Assembly: GCA_020160805.1 (NCBI GenBank)
Contig: JAIUPO010000025.1
Coordinates: 1 to 59,033, forward strand
Length of the DNA stretch: 59,033 nucleotides
Origin: Actinomycetota bacterium
GTDB lineage: Bacteria; Actinomycetota; Actinomycetes; Actinomycetales; Dermatophilaceae
Direction of reading: 5' to 3'
In this document: in pieces, positions 7,547 through 18,717 of the stretch
Layout: every line of letters starts with the position of its first letter
Numbering within the stretch: position 1 is the first letter of the stretch
Made by a program: the position numbers and the translations under genes
Notes under the pieces: model-generated
The model's input: the letters and a program-made list of their open reading frames with translations, nothing else
What the model was told of the DNA's origin: nothing
Database searches by the model: none

Positions 7547-8761
7547 ATGCCCGAAGCCGTCATCGTCTCCGTCGCCCGCTCGCCCATCGGGCGCGCCATG
7601 AAGGGCTCGCTCGTGTCGATGCGGCCTGACGACCTCACCGTGCAAATGGTGCAGGCGGCCTTGGCCAAGGTCCCAGAACTCGACCCGCGGACCATCGATG
7701 ACGTGATGCTCGGCTGCGGCCAGCCGGCTGGTGAGGGCGGCTTCAATATGGCTCGCGTCGTCGCCGTGCTCGCCGGGCTCGACACCCTGCCGGGCGTCAC
7801 GGTGAACCGCTATTGCTCCTCCAGCCTGCAGACGACGCGGATGGCCTTCCACGCCATCAAGGCCGGCGAAGGTCGCGCATTCATCTCGGCGGGCGTCGAG
7901 ACGGTCAGCCGCTTCGCCGCCGGTTTCGCCGATGCCGGGCCGCAGAATCCGGTCTTCGCCGATGCCGTCGCGCGCACCGCGACCCGCACCGCCGGAGGGG
8001 CGCCGGCGTGGACCGATCCGCGCGAGAGCGGCGAGTTGCCGGACATCTATATCGCGATGGGGCAGACCGCGGAGAACGTCGCGCAGGCCACGGGAATCAC
8101 CCGCGCGGAGCAGGACGAGTTCGGCGTGCGCAGCCAGAATCTCGCCGAGGCGGCGATCGCCAATGGCTTCTGGGCCAAGGACATTGTGCCCGTCACGTTG
8201 CCCGACGGCACCGTGGTCAGCGCCGATGACGGCCCTCGGGCGGGCGTGACCCTCGAAGGCGTCTCCGGTCTCAACCCGGTCTTCCGCCCCGATGGCACGA
8301 TCACCGCCGCCAATGCGTGCCCGCTCAACGACGGCGCCGCAGCCGTCATCATCATGAGTTCCACTCGGGCCGCCGAACTCGGCCTCACGCCGCTGGCCCG
8401 CATCGTCTCCACCGGCGTGTCCGGGCTCTCGCCCGAGATCATGGGTCTAGGCCCGATCGAGGCGACCCGCCGCGCCCTCGCCCTTGCCGGCATGACGATC
8501 GACGACATCGACCTCGCCGAGATCAACGAAGCCTTCGCGGTGCAGGTCCTCGGCTCCGCCCGCGAGCTCGGGATTCCGATGGACAAACTCAATGTCAATG
8601 GCGGAGCCATCGCCGTCGGCCACCCCTTCGGCATGACCGGTGCCCGCATCACCTCGACGCTGGTCAACTCACTTGCCTTCCACGACAAGCAGATTGGACT
8701 CGAGACGATGTGCGTCGGCGGTGGTCAGGGGATGGCGATGATCATCGAGCGGCTGAGCTGA
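7547..8761 (+). CDS. Acetyl-CoA acyltransferase (thiolase)
   Basis: Predicted 404 residues. ATG at 7547 is chosen for CAGGAG at 7535-7540 and because MPEAVIVSVARSPIGRA is the canonical thiolase start; the open frame continues upstream only as non-conserved sequence. Active-site features: nucleophile Cys90 in VNRYCSSSL, NEAFAVQ, GGAIAVGHPFG (His near 359) and second Cys near 389 in CVGGGQG. It makes or cleaves 3-ketoacyl-CoA in fatty-acid beta-oxidation or acetoacetyl-CoA metabolism. It stands alone, separated by 131 bases from the sugar operon; FadH lies about 5 kb downstream in opposite orientation. Chain-length preference is unknown. Confidence 0.95.
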   Translation: MPEAVIVSVARSPIGRAMKGSLVSMRPDDLTVQMVQAALAKVPELDPRTIDDVMLGCGQPAGEGGFNMARVVAVLAGLDTLPGVTVNRYCSSSLQTTRMAFHAIKAGEGRAFISAGVETVSRFAAGFADAGPQNPVFADAVARTATRTAGGAPAWTDPRESGELPDIYIAMGQTAENVAQATGITRAEQDEFGVRSQNLAEAAIANGFWAKDIVPVTLPDGTVVSADDGPRAGVTLEGVSGLNPVFRPDGTITAANACPLNDGAAAVIIMSSTRAAELGLTPLARIVSTGVSGLSPEIMGLGPIEATRRALALAGMTIDDIDLAEINEAFAVQVLGSARELGIPMDKLNVNGGAIAVGHPFGMTGARITSTLVNSLAFHDKQIGLETMCVGGGQGMAMIIERLS

Positions 8762-8893
8762 GCCACCCGCCGCGTCTGGCGCGCGCGGGAACTGTTCATC
8801 GACGCGCCGGAAAAAAACCTCCCTGTTAGCGGTTGCGGCAACCCGCCCGCTGCGTCATGGTGGGCCCACAGTCCGCAGTGTGGAGGTCCTTGT

Positions 8894-11800
8894 ATGCCCG
8901 TTAGCCCGTCCCATCGACCCGTCCGGCGGCTGTTCGCCGGAACCGTCATCTCGGCGATGGGGCTCCTTGCTCCGGCCGTGCTCGCCCCGGCCGCGCACGC
9001 GGCGACCGCCTCGGATCTGTTGATTTCGGAGTATGTCGAGGGCTCGTCCAATAACAAGGCTCTCGAGATCTTCAATGGCACCGGGGCGCCGGTAGACCTC
9101 GCGGCCGGCGGCTATTCGGTGCAGATCTTCTCCAATGGCGCCGCGACCGCTGGTTCGACGATCAACCTGACCGGCACGCTGGCCGCGGGGGACGCCTTCG
9201 TTCTCGCCAACACGTCCGCGAATGCGACGATCCTCGCCGCGGCAGATCAGACCAGCGGTTCGCTGACGTTCAATGGTGATGATGCGGTCACCCTGCGGAA
9301 GGGCTCCACAGTGCTGGACGCCTTCGGCCAAATCGGCTTTGACCCCGGCACGGAGTGGGGCACGGGTCTCGCGAGCACCGCGGACAACACGCTGCGGCGC
9401 AAGGCGACGATCTGCACCGGCCGCACCGACGGCACCACGGCTTTTGATCCATCGGCCGAATGGGACGGTTTCGCCACCGACACCTTTGACGGACTCGGAT
9501 CCCACAGCGCGACCTGCACCCCTCCGGCGGAAGAAGCTCCCACCGTCACCTCGATCACGCCGGCCAATGGAGCAACCGGCGTCGGCATCAACACCGCTGT
9601 CTCCGTGAGTTTTTCGGAGGCTGTGACGGTCGCGGCGGGCGGCATATCCCTGCTCTGTGATGGCACTCCGGTGGCGGCGACCCTCTCCGGTTCGGGAACG
9701 GCATACACCCTGACCCCCGACGCCAACCTGGCAACCGGGGCCTCCTGCACCGCGACCGTCTCGGCGGCTGCGGTCAGCGATGTCGACACGAACGACCCGC
9801 CGGACACGCTCGCGGCGGATGTGACGACAAGCTTCACCGTCGTGGCGAGCGACCCCTGCACGCTGCCCTACACACGCATCGGGGAGATCCAGGGCTCCGG
9901 CGCATCGGCCGCGCTGACTGGCACGCGCACCACGCAAGGTGTCGTTGTCGGTGACTATGAAGGGGCCTCGCCGAACCTGCGCGGCTTCTACCTGCAGGAC
10001 CCCGACGGCGACGGCGACGCCGCGACCTCTGACGGCATTTTCGTCTTCAATGGCTCAAACCTCGACTCGGTCAGCCTCGGCGATGTCGTTCGGGTGACGG
10101 GCAATGCGGGCGAGAACCAGGGCCAGACCCAGATCTCGGTGAGCTCCACCAATATCCTCAAGTGCGGCACCGGAACCGTTGCGCCCGTTGATATTTCGCT
10201 GCCCTTCGCCTCCGCGGACGCACCCGAGGCGTATGAAGGGATGCTCGTCCGCTTCCCCCAGGAACTCTCGGTGACCGAGCACTTCCAGCTCGGAAGATTC
10301 GGCCAGGTGGTCCTCAGCTCGGGTGGCCGCCTCAAGCAGCCGACCAATGTCGTGGCCCCTGGACCCGATGCCGTGGCGATGCAGGCGGCGAACAACCTCA
10401 ACCGCATCATCGTCGATGACGCGACGCAGGCGCAGAACCCCGACCCGATCGTCTTCGCCCGGGGTGGGCAGCCGCTGTCGGCGAGCAACACCCTGCGCGG
10501 CGGTGACACGGCGACCGGTGCGATGGGCGTCTTGAGTTACACCTGGGGCGGCAACTCCGCGAGCCCGAATGCCTACCGCCTGCGGCCGCTGCAGGCGCTC
10601 GGCGGCGGCATCGACTTCGTCGCGGCCAACCCCCGTCCGACGTCCGCGCCCGCAGTGGGCGGAACGGTCAAGGTGGCCGGGATGAACCTGCTCAACTACT
10701 TCAACACCTTCGGCACGACCGCCTGCACCGGTGGCGTGGGCGGTATGACGATGGAGTGCCGCGGCGCGGACAACCAGGTCGAGTTTGACCGGCAGAGCGC
10801 CAAGACCGTGGCGGCGATTTTGACGCTCGATGCCGATGTCATCGGCGTCAACGAGATGGAGAACGACGGCTACGGCCCGACCAGTGCGCTGGCCGATCTC
10901 GTCGGGCGCCTCAACGCCGCCACCGCTGACGGCACCTATGCCTATGTGGATGTCGACGCTGGCACCGGTCAGGTCAACGCGCTGGGCACCGACGCGATCA
11001 AGGTCGGCATGCTCTACAAGCCAGGTGTTGTGACGCCGACTGGCACGACGGCTGCGCTGAACACCGACGCCTTCGTCAATGGCGGTGACACCACGGCCCG
11101 CAACCGACCCTCCCTCGCGCAGGCGTGGCAGGTCAACGAAACCGGTGCCGTCTTCATCGCCGATATCAACCACCTGAAGTCCAAGGGCTCGGCCTGCGAA
11201 ACGCCGGATCTGCTGGACGGACAAGGCAATTGCGCCATCGTGCGCACCAATGCCGCTCGGGCGCTGACCGAATGGCTCGCGAGCGACCCGACCGGCACCG
11301 GTGACCCCGATGTCGTCCTCCTGGGTGACTACAACTCCTACGCCAAGGAGCGGCCGATCCAGGTCATCGAAGAGGCGGGATACACCAACCTCATCAACCG
11401 CTTCCTCGGTGACGAGGCCTACTCCTACGTCTTCGACGGTCAGTGGGGCTATCTCGACCACGCCTTCGGTAGCGCGTCGCTGGGCAGCCAGGTGACGGGT
11501 GCGGCGGAGTTCCACATCAACGCCGACGAGCCGTCGGTGCTGGACTACAACACCAACTTCAAGACCGCCTTCCAGATCGACTCGCTGTATGCCCCCGATA
11601 TGTTCCGGGTCTCGGACCACGACCCCGTGCTCGTTGGCCTGAACCCCAACGCCGCGCCGAGTGTCGACGCGGGCGGTCCGTATGCCGTGGACGAGGGCGG
11701 ATCGCTGGAGCTCACGGCCAGCGGCAGCGACCCAAATGCTGGGGACGCGCTGGCATACGCCTGGGACCTGGATGGTGACGGCACCTTCGAAACCGATGGT

Positions 11801-12505
11801 CGCACAGTGAATTTCGACGCCTCGGGGCTCGATGGTCCGACGACGGCGAATGTTTCGGTGCGTGTGACGGATGCCGGTGGGCTCAGCTCCACCGCAAGCG
11901 TTTCCGTCGCGGTGCGCAATGTCGCCCCGAGCGTGACGGCGAGCTTCTCGTCGGCGCTGCTCGAGTGCGGGACCACGGCCTCGCTCACGGTGACCTTCAC
12001 CGACCCGGCGCCGGCGGACACCCACACGGCCGTCATCGCGTGGGGCGATGGCACCAGCAGCACGGTGACCTCGGCCACCAGCCCGCTGACCGTGACGCAC
12101 AACTACGCGCACTCCGGCAGCTATGCCGCGAGCGTCTCCGTGACCGATGACGATGGCGGGGTTGGCTCGGCGGCTGCCTCCGTGGCCCGGGCCTATGCGA
12201 CGACCGGGCTGCAGTCCCCGCTGCGTCCTGGCACAAATGTCGTGGTCAAGTCGGGCTCGACGGTTCCAGTGAAGATCGCGTATGCGGACTGCTCCGGCGC
12301 CCCGGCCACCGGCATCGCCCCTGTCGCGACCGTGACCCAGAACGGCACCGTCGTGGCCACCGGCACGCTGGTCAACAAGGCCGGCGTCTGGCAGTGGAAC
12401 CTCAAGACGGGCAGCCTGCCCACCAAGACCGGGACCTACACCGTGACCGTCACGGTCCCCGCCACCGGCCAGACCGACTCCGCGACCTTCACGCTGCGGC
12501 GCTAG
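8894..12505 (+). CDS. Large secreted nuclease, ExeM/NucH type
   Basis: Predicted 1203 residues with GGAGG at 8882-8886 before the ATG. A Sec signal (positively charged RPVRR, hydrophobic core, AHA cleavage near 37) indicates export. Domains in order: lamin-tail-like domain (about 40-210, starting LLISEYVEGSSNNKALEIFN), bacterial Ig-like domain (about 217-325), an OB-like region with FYLQDPDGDGDAATSDGIFVF (about 327-430), an endonuclease/exonuclease/phosphatase domain (about 593-910) with NEMEND, DINHLKSKG, GDYNSY, YLDHAF and SDHDPV catalytic motifs, two PKD domains (about 919-1008 and 1009-1095), and a C-terminal PxKF-like domain (about 1102-1203). There is no LPXTG or C-terminal anchor. The expected role is extracellular DNA degradation for nutrients or biofilm remodelling. 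A small hairpin (GGTTG/CAACC, 8831-8843) lies upstream. Confidence 0.92.
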   Translation: MPVSPSHRPVRRLFAGTVISAMGLLAPAVLAPAAHAATASDLLISEYVEGSSNNKALEIFNGTGAPVDLAAGGYSVQIFSNGAATAGSTINLTGTLAAGDAFVLANTSANATILAAADQTSGSLTFNGDDAVTLRKGSTVLDAFGQIGFDPGTEWGTGLASTADNTLRRKATICTGRTDGTTAFDPSAEWDGFATDTFDGLGSHSATCTPPAEEAPTVTSITPANGATGVGINTAVSVSFSEAVTVAAGGISLLCDGTPVAATLSGSGTAYTLTPDANLATGASCTATVSAAAVSDVDTNDPPDTLAADVTTSFTVVASDPCTLPYTRIGEIQGSGASAALTGTRTTQGVVVGDYEGASPNLRGFYLQDPDGDGDAATSDGIFVFNGSNLDSVSLGDVVRVTGNAGENQGQTQISVSSTNILKCGTGTVAPVDISLPFASADAPEAYEGMLVRFPQELSVTEHFQLGRFGQVVLSSGGRLKQPTNVVAPGPDAVAMQAANNLNRIIVDDATQAQNPDPIVFARGGQPLSASNTLRGGDTATGAMGVLSYTWGGNSASPNAYRLRPLQALGGGIDFVAANPRPTSAPAVGGTVKVAGMNLLNYFNTFGTTACTGGVGGMTMECRGADNQVEFDRQSAKTVAAILTLDADVIGVNEMENDGYGPTSALADLVGRLNAATADGTYAYVDVDAGTGQVNALGTDAIKVGMLYKPGVVTPTGTTAALNTDAFVNGGDTTARNRPSLAQAWQVNETGAVFIADINHLKSKGSACETPDLLDGQGNCAIVRTNAARALTEWLASDPTGTGDPDVVLLGDYNSYAKERPIQVIEEAGYTNLINRFLGDEAYSYVFDGQWGYLDHAFGSASLGSQVTGAAEFHINADEPSVLDYNTNFKTAFQIDSLYAPDMFRVSDHDPVLVGLNPNAAPSVDAGGPYAVDEGGSLELTASGSDPNAGDALAYAWDLDGDGTFETDGRTVNFDASGLDGPTTANVSVRVTDAGGLSSTASVSVAVRNVAPSVTASFSSALLECGTTASLTVTFTDPAPADTHTAVIAWGDGTSSTVTSATSPLTVTHNYAHSGSYAASVSVTDDDGGVGSAAASVARAYATTGLQSPLRPGTNVVVKSGSTVPVKIAYADCSGAPATGIAPVATVTQNGTVVATGTLVNKAGVWQWNLKTGSLPTKTGTYTVTVTVPATGQTDSATFTLRR

Positions 12506-12513
12506 TCACTGGT

Positions 12514-12594
12514 TTCTCTCCGGATGCCGGAAAGTTGAGGTTCACCCCGCCTAGAAAGTCGGGTGAACCTCAACTTTCCGGCATCCGGAGAGAA
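12514..12594. repeat. Palindromic repeat family A, copy 1
   Basis: Perfect inverted repeat with 34-nt arms (12514-12547 and 12561-12594) and a 13-nt loop. The arm begins TTCTCTCCGGATGCCGG and ends GAGGTTCACCC; the loop contains GCCTAGAAAGT. It lies nine bases after the nuclease stop, between convergent genes, so it may act as a bidirectional terminator although no U-tract follows. A second copy lies at 23249-23347 with its loop in the opposite orientation. Confidence 0.9.
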
Positions 12595-12611
12595 TTGGGG
12601 GGCGACGCCTC

Positions 12612-13154
12612 TCAGGCGGTGGCGTCGAGGACGAAGCGGCACCAGGCGATGTTCTCGCGTTCGAAGGCGATGCCTCGGGTGAGCGTGAGATAGGGGCCCA
12701 CCCGGTTCGCAGTGCGCAGGTATGCCGCCTCGTCGGCCCCGTCGAGCATCGTGGCCCGGCGTCGCTCGTAGCGCGCAAGCTTGTCCTCGCTCGCGTGCAG
12801 CTTCGCGGCGACGGCGGATCGGATGGAATCGGTGTCGCCGTGGTCGATCGCCTCGACCTGCACGAGGAGTTCGTCGCGGATCGCCGTGGGTTTCGGTGTG
12901 CGCGTAGTGGATTCATGCAGAGCCCGACGTCCGGCAGGCGTGATCGAGAAGATTCTCTTGTTAGGTCGCCGCTCCTGTTCCACCACGCGTGCCGCCACCA
13001 GACCGTCCTCGGCCATCTTGTCCAGCTCCTTATAGAGCTGCTGCGCCGTGGCCGTCCAGTAGTTCGCGACGCTGACGTCGAAGGCCTTCGCCAGGTCGTA
13101 TCCGGACGCCTCGCCATGCGTCAGTGCGACAAGGATCGCCTCTTGCAGGGCCAT
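12612..13154 (-). CDS. PadR-family transcriptional regulator
   Basis: Predicted 180 residues. The N-terminal winged helix (about 1-85) has the typical MALQEAILVALTHGEASGYD start, QLYKELDKMAEDGLV and the wing RRPNKRIFSITPAGRRAL. The C-terminal half (about 95-175) is a helical dimerisation region of the Vir-type PadR group. It probably represses genes in response to a phenolic or other small molecule. Its start overlaps the stop of the NTF2-like gene by one base, so both are made from one transcript and FadH upstream may belong too. Confidence 0.9.
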   Translation of the reverse strand: MALQEAILVALTHGEASGYDLAKAFDVSVANYWTATAQQLYKELDKMAEDGLVAARVVEQERRPNKRIFSITPAGRRALHESTTRTPKPTAIRDELLVQVEAIDHGDTDSIRSAVAAKLHASEDKLARYERRRATMLDGADEAAYLRTANRVGPYLTLTRGIAFERENIAWCRFVLDATA

Positions 13155-13546
13155 CAGGCGCCGGCCGCCGCGGCCTCTGCGAGGATCGCCGGCAAACGGT
13201 CCGCCATAGCCTCGGCCAGGGCCTGCGCGGCGCGCAGCGGACGCACCATGACCATGAAATCGGTGATCTTGCCCTCGGCATCGGTGACGAGGAAGTCGCA
13301 GCCGGTGAGCTCCAGGCCAGCAACCTTCGCCTCAAAGACCAACGCGTGGCCGGCAGCGTCACCGAGCTCGCGGACATAGTGGAAGTCCTCGAAGACCTCG
13401 ATCACATGACGCAAGATCGCCGCGGTGATCGCTTTGCCCGGATAGGCCTTGTGGGCTACCGGGCTGTGGAAGACGACATCATCGGCCAGCAGGTCGGCGA
13501 CGGCGTCGAGGTCGCGCGCCTCAACAGCATCGCGGAAGGCAGTCAT
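13154..13546 (-). CDS. SnoaL/NTF2-like small protein
   Basis: Predicted 130 residues from the ATG at 13546; an ATG two codons earlier (13552) sits too close to the GGGAGA ribosome-binding site. The pattern FRDAVEARDLDAVADLLADDVVF followed by HVIEVFEDFHYV and GCDFLVTDAEGKITDFMVMV matches the cone-shaped NTF2-like/SnoaL fold. Members include isomerases, polyketide cyclases and ligand-binding proteins; the catalytic function cannot be assigned. It is coupled to the PadR gene and lies 22 bases after FadH, suggesting one operon of redox or lipid-related function. Confidence 0.8.
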   Translation of the reverse strand: MTAFRDAVEARDLDAVADLLADDVVFHSPVAHKAYPGKAITAAILRHVIEVFEDFHYVRELGDAAGHALVFEAKVAGLELTGCDFLVTDAEGKITDFMVMVRPLRAAQALAEAMADRLPAILAEAAAAGA

Positions 13547-13568
13547 TGTCATTCTCTCCCAACGGTTC

Positions 13569-15617
<2,049 letters not shown>

Positions 15618-15697
15618 CTAATGAACGACGTGGCTCGTGATCGAGATCATGAGCGATGCCGCTTTCTGCTGTGCTATTGAAAGAACACTAGATCGGC

Positions 15698-16195
15698 CTA
15701 GCCGACGCGATCGTGAACGGCGAAGACCGGGGTACTCCCAGCAACGCGCTCGAAGTCGGCCAGCGACGCGTCAACGGCGACGGGGATGTGCGGCCTGGCC
15801 CCGGGGACCTGGGCGAGATATCGCTGGATGATCCGTGCCCGATCAGCAACGGGGACCTCCACGAGGTGCACCGGACGCCGGCCGCGGCGGATGAGGACCG
15901 CCTGACCGTCTGCGGCCCGCACATTCCGGACCCAGGCGCACTCCCCGAGCATGGAGACGAGGTACCACTGCCCGCGCAGATCAGCCATCCCCAACGGGAA
16001 CTGCCGCGGCTGTCTAGTCGCTCGGCCGGCGACCTCCAGCGTGACCCAGCGTTTCGGCTGCAGGCCCCAGCCAAAAACCGTGGCCCAAAGCCGAGCGAAC
16101 CGCCGCGCTGTGCGGTTGCCTGCGCCACCGGCATACATCGCGCGCAGTCGCTGGGAATTGCGTGAATCGGACGCGTAGAACCGGTCAGCCCACAT
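15698..16195 (-). CDS. Nitroreductase/deazaflavin-dependent oxidoreductase family (DUF385)
   Basis: Predicted 165 residues. The split beta-barrel pattern of the DUF385/Ddn family is visible: KRWVTLEVAGRATRQPRQFPL, WYLVSMLGECAWVRNVRAA and RRGRRPVHLVEVPV. These actinobacterial proteins bind deazaflavin F420 or related cofactors and carry out F420H2-dependent reductions, though many homologues lack a known substrate. It stands alone between fadH and a toxin-antitoxin pair, both flanking genes being divergent or independently promoted. Confidence 0.82.
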   Translation of the reverse strand: MWADRFYASDSRNSQRLRAMYAGGAGNRTARRFARLWATVFGWGLQPKRWVTLEVAGRATRQPRQFPLGMADLRGQWYLVSMLGECAWVRNVRAADGQAVLIRRGRRPVHLVEVPVADRARIIQRYLAQVPGARPHIPVAVDASLADFERVAGSTPVFAVHDRVG

Positions 16196-16278
16196 GATTC
16201 TCCCCTCGACCTCACGCTACGCCTGCGTCGAGAGTCTCGCCAATATGGGTATACGGGTCACGGAGTACAGTGGGCAGT

Positions 16279-16512
16279 ATGAAGACGACGATCGATCTGC
16301 CGGACGCCCTGGCCTCGGACGCGAAAGCCTTGGCACGGGCTGAGGGTTCGACCCTGCGCGATTTGGTCGTTAGTGGCTTACGTCATGAGATTCAGCGCCG
16401 CACCACGGTGGTGCCGATCGACTTTGCCTTTCCCACCTTCGCCGGTGACGGGCTTGTCGTCGACCTGGCCCCCGAAGATGCCATCGCGCGCTCGTACGGC
16501 ATGTCGGAATGA
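16279..16512 (+). CDS. VapB-type antitoxin
   Basis: Predicted 77 residues from ATG 16279; the longer frame starting with GTG three codons earlier is less likely. The N-terminal MKTTIDLPDALASDAKALA is a ribbon-helix-helix DNA-binding motif, followed by LRDLVVSGLRHEIQRR, and a C-terminal acidic tail likely wraps the toxin. It overlaps the PIN toxin by ATGA, the usual VapBC arrangement. The complex probably autoregulates; GGTATAC-like sequence at about 16247-16254 upstream could hold promoter and operator. Confidence 0.85.
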   Translation: MKTTIDLPDALASDAKALARAEGSTLRDLVVSGLRHEIQRRTTVVPIDFAFPTFAGDGLVVDLAPEDAIARSYGMSE

Positions 16513-16952
16513 TCGCGCTCGACACGAATCTGTTGGTCTACGCCCACCGGGTCGACTCGCCGCACCATTCAGCGGCCGCCGCCGCGCTGCGGCAAGCTGT
16601 CACGGGTCGCGCTGGCTGCGCGATCCCGTGGCCGTGCGTTCATGAGTTCCTGGCCGTGGTGACCCACCAGCGGATCTACCGTCCGCCAACTCCCGGGGAC
16701 CAGGCGATCAGGGCTGCGCAGGCACTCCTCGATATGCCGGATGTGCACCTCCTTGCGGAAGGACCCGATCACTTCGCCACGCTGAGGGACCTTGTGAGCA
16801 CATCCGGCATCACCGGACCCAAGATCCACGATGCCCGCATCGCCGCGATCTGCCTCGCCCATGGCGTCGATGAATTGTGGTCGGTGGACCGGGACTTCTC
16901 GTGGTTCCCGCAACTGCGCGTCGTCAACCCCCTCGCGAACCGCCGATTCTGA
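16509..16952 (+). CDS. VapC-type PIN-domain ribonuclease toxin
   Basis: Predicted 147 residues, standard PIN length. Acidic metal-binding residues are in place: D5 in MIALDTNLLVYA, E46 in HEFLAVVT, D108 in KIHDARIAA and D127 in SVDRDF. VapC toxins cleave specific tRNAs or rRNA when freed from antitoxin. Translation is coupled to the antitoxin. The gene ends in the first of several short inverted repeats and is followed by palindromic repeat C1. Confidence 0.9.
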   Translation: MIALDTNLLVYAHRVDSPHHSAAAAALRQAVTGRAGCAIPWPCVHEFLAVVTHQRIYRPPTPGDQAIRAAQALLDMPDVHLLAEGPDHFATLRDLVSTSGITGPKIHDARIAAICLAHGVDELWSVDRDFSWFPQLRVVNPLANRRF

Positions 16953-16995
16953 AATATTCAGAATTATCTCAGAAACGCTAGAAAGCGATAGATAA
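16947..16995. terminator. Nested short inverted repeats after vapC
   Basis: TTCTGA/TCAGAA (16947-16963) overlaps the toxin stop codon. TTATCT/AGATAA (16964-16995) encloses a CGCT-AGAA-AGCG hairpin (16976-16987). The block is unusually A/T-rich for this genome. It is probably a terminator or mRNA-stability element; it has no clear U-tract. Confidence 0.4.
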
Positions 16996-17050
16996 CGCCA
17001 TCGTGTGCGGGTGCGACGCGGCGCGCCGGATACCCACTCACCACTGCCGA

Positions 17051-17122
17051 GCTAACACCCGAGCTACCGCCTGGTATTGGTCGCGATCATGGCCAATACC
17101 AGGCGGTAGGGCGGTCGTTAGC
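17051..17122. repeat. Palindromic repeat family C, copy 1
   Basis: A perfect 17-bp core stem, CTACCGCCTGGTATTGG (17064-17080) with its complement at 17093-17109, is enclosed by GCTAAC/GTTAGC (17051-17056 and 17117-17122). Related copies are at 30601-30670 and 33368-33413. It separates vapC from selO. Confidence 0.85.
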
Positions 17123-17219
17123 AACGACAAGAACTCCCCAGCCCCGGTCAAAGGTGACGCAGGTGAACGATGCGGCATCCGCGCCCTGGTGCTCACCGGG
17201 CCGCGGCTACCGTGGAAGG

Positions 17220-18695
17220 ATGACCGCCCCCACCCTGCTCGCTGGGTATGCCGCCGCCCTGCCGGAACTGGTCAGCCCCTGGCAGCCGTCGCTGCCGCCG
17301 TTGCGTGCGGGTCAGGTGCCTCGGCTGTTGTTGGCGAACGACGCGCTCGCGTCAGAACTCGGGATCGAGCCGGATTGGCTGCACACCGAGAACGCTCTGT
17401 CCGTGCTCGGCGCGCGCTCGGTCCTCCCGCACAGCCAGCCGGTTGCGTTGGCCTATGCCGGTCACCAGTTCGGTGGTTTCTCGCCTCTGTTGGGTGATGG
17501 GCGAGCCGTTCTGCTCGGGGAAATCCGAACTCCCGCAGGCGATCTGCGCGATCTTGGCCTGAAAGGGTCTGGGCAGACGCCTTATTCGCGTCGTGGCGAC
17601 GGCCGGGCCGCCCTCGGTCCGGTGCTGCGTGAGTACCTCTTCGGCGAGGCAACGCATGCCCTCGGCATCCCCACGACGCGCGCGCTCGCCGCCGTCACCA
17701 CCGGTGACCTCGTCTTCCGCGACGGCACGATGCGTCAGGGCGCCGTGTTGACGCGGGTGGCCGCATCGCACCTACGGGTCGGCACCTTTGAGCTGGTGGC
17801 GCGCTCGGTGATCCCCGAGGCGCGCGAGGAGTTGCTCCGCAAGCTGGTGGAGTATGCCGTGGCTCGCCACTATCCCGAGCTCACCGGATCGTCGAATCCC
17901 GCTGTCGCCCTGCTGGATTCGGTCATCGAGGAGCACGCTCGGCTCGTGGCCCACTGGACTGCGGTTGGCTTCCTCCATGGCGTGATGAATACCGACAATA
18001 TGTCGATCTCCGGCGAGACCATCGACTACGGCCCGTGCGCATGGCTGGAGGCCTACGACCTCGACACCGTCTTCTCCTCGATCGACACCGCGGGCCGCTA
18101 TCGCTTCGGCTATCAAGGGCCGATCGCCTTGTGGAACCTCAGCCGATTCGCCGAGACCTTGCTGCCGCTGATCGCTGAGGACCCGAACGAGGCTGTCGCA
18201 CAAGCAACCTCGCTGTTAGAGACGTTCGCGGACCGTCACGGTGACGCCCTGCGTGGGCTCTTTCGCACCAAACTCGCGCTCGGGGATGCCCAGCCCGGTG
18301 ATGCCGAACTCATCGACGACTTGCTCGCCGGGATGGCCGCCGCGCGGGCCGACTACACCACCACATGGCGTTTCCTGGCGCGGTGGCTGCGCGGCATACC
18401 CATGCTCGACGTGCCTGGAGTGCAACAGGATTGGCTGGAGCGCTGGGCGGCCCGGGTGCCGGGCGATCCCCGCGCCGCAGCCGATGCCATGGACTACGTC
18501 AATCCGATCTATGTCCCTCGGAACCATCTCGTCGAAGCGGCCCTAGCCGACGCCGAGGCGGGTGACCACACGGCATACGACCGGCTCCTGACCGCCGTGC
18601 GCGCACCCTTTGACGAGCGGGCGGACTGGGCCGAGCTGGCCGAGCCCGGGCCAGCCGAATTCACGCGCCAGCACGTGACCTATTGCGGGACCTGA
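17220..18695 (+). CDS. selO: SelO/YdiU-family protein AMPylase
   Basis: Predicted 491 residues. The pseudokinase-like SelO fold is recognisable from YAGHQFGGFSPLLGDGRAVLLGE, LKGSGQTPYSRRGDGRAALG, LREYLFGEATHALGIPTTR, GVMNTDNMSISGETIDYGP and MDYVNPIYVPRNHLVE. A cysteine lies three residues from the C-terminus (TYCGT), as in bacterial Cys forms of the selenoprotein. Known SelO proteins transfer AMP to Ser/Thr/Tyr of redox proteins. The start is the ATG at 17220, just before the conserved region; the Shine-Dalgarno directly abuts it, so a GTG at 17154 remains an alternative. It converges on a CorC-type gene. Confidence 0.95.
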   Translation: MTAPTLLAGYAAALPELVSPWQPSLPPLRAGQVPRLLLANDALASELGIEPDWLHTENALSVLGARSVLPHSQPVALAYAGHQFGGFSPLLGDGRAVLLGEIRTPAGDLRDLGLKGSGQTPYSRRGDGRAALGPVLREYLFGEATHALGIPTTRALAAVTTGDLVFRDGTMRQGAVLTRVAASHLRVGTFELVARSVIPEAREELLRKLVEYAVARHYPELTGSSNPAVALLDSVIEEHARLVAHWTAVGFLHGVMNTDNMSISGETIDYGPCAWLEAYDLDTVFSSIDTAGRYRFGYQGPIALWNLSRFAETLLPLIAEDPNEAVAQATSLLETFADRHGDALRGLFRTKLALGDAQPGDAELIDDLLAGMAAARADYTTTWRFLARWLRGIPMLDVPGVQQDWLERWAARVPGDPRAAADAMDYVNPIYVPRNHLVEAALADAEAGDHTAYDRLLTAVRAPFDERADWAELAEPGPAEFTRQHVTYCGT

Positions 18696-18717
18696 GTTCG
18701 GCGCCGACGACGCCGCA

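Noticed and set aside
10055-12112. A 685-residue open frame on the minus strand within the nuclease gene
   Set aside because: Arg/Gly/Val-rich antisense shadow without domains; the plus strand encodes clear nuclease and PKD domains.
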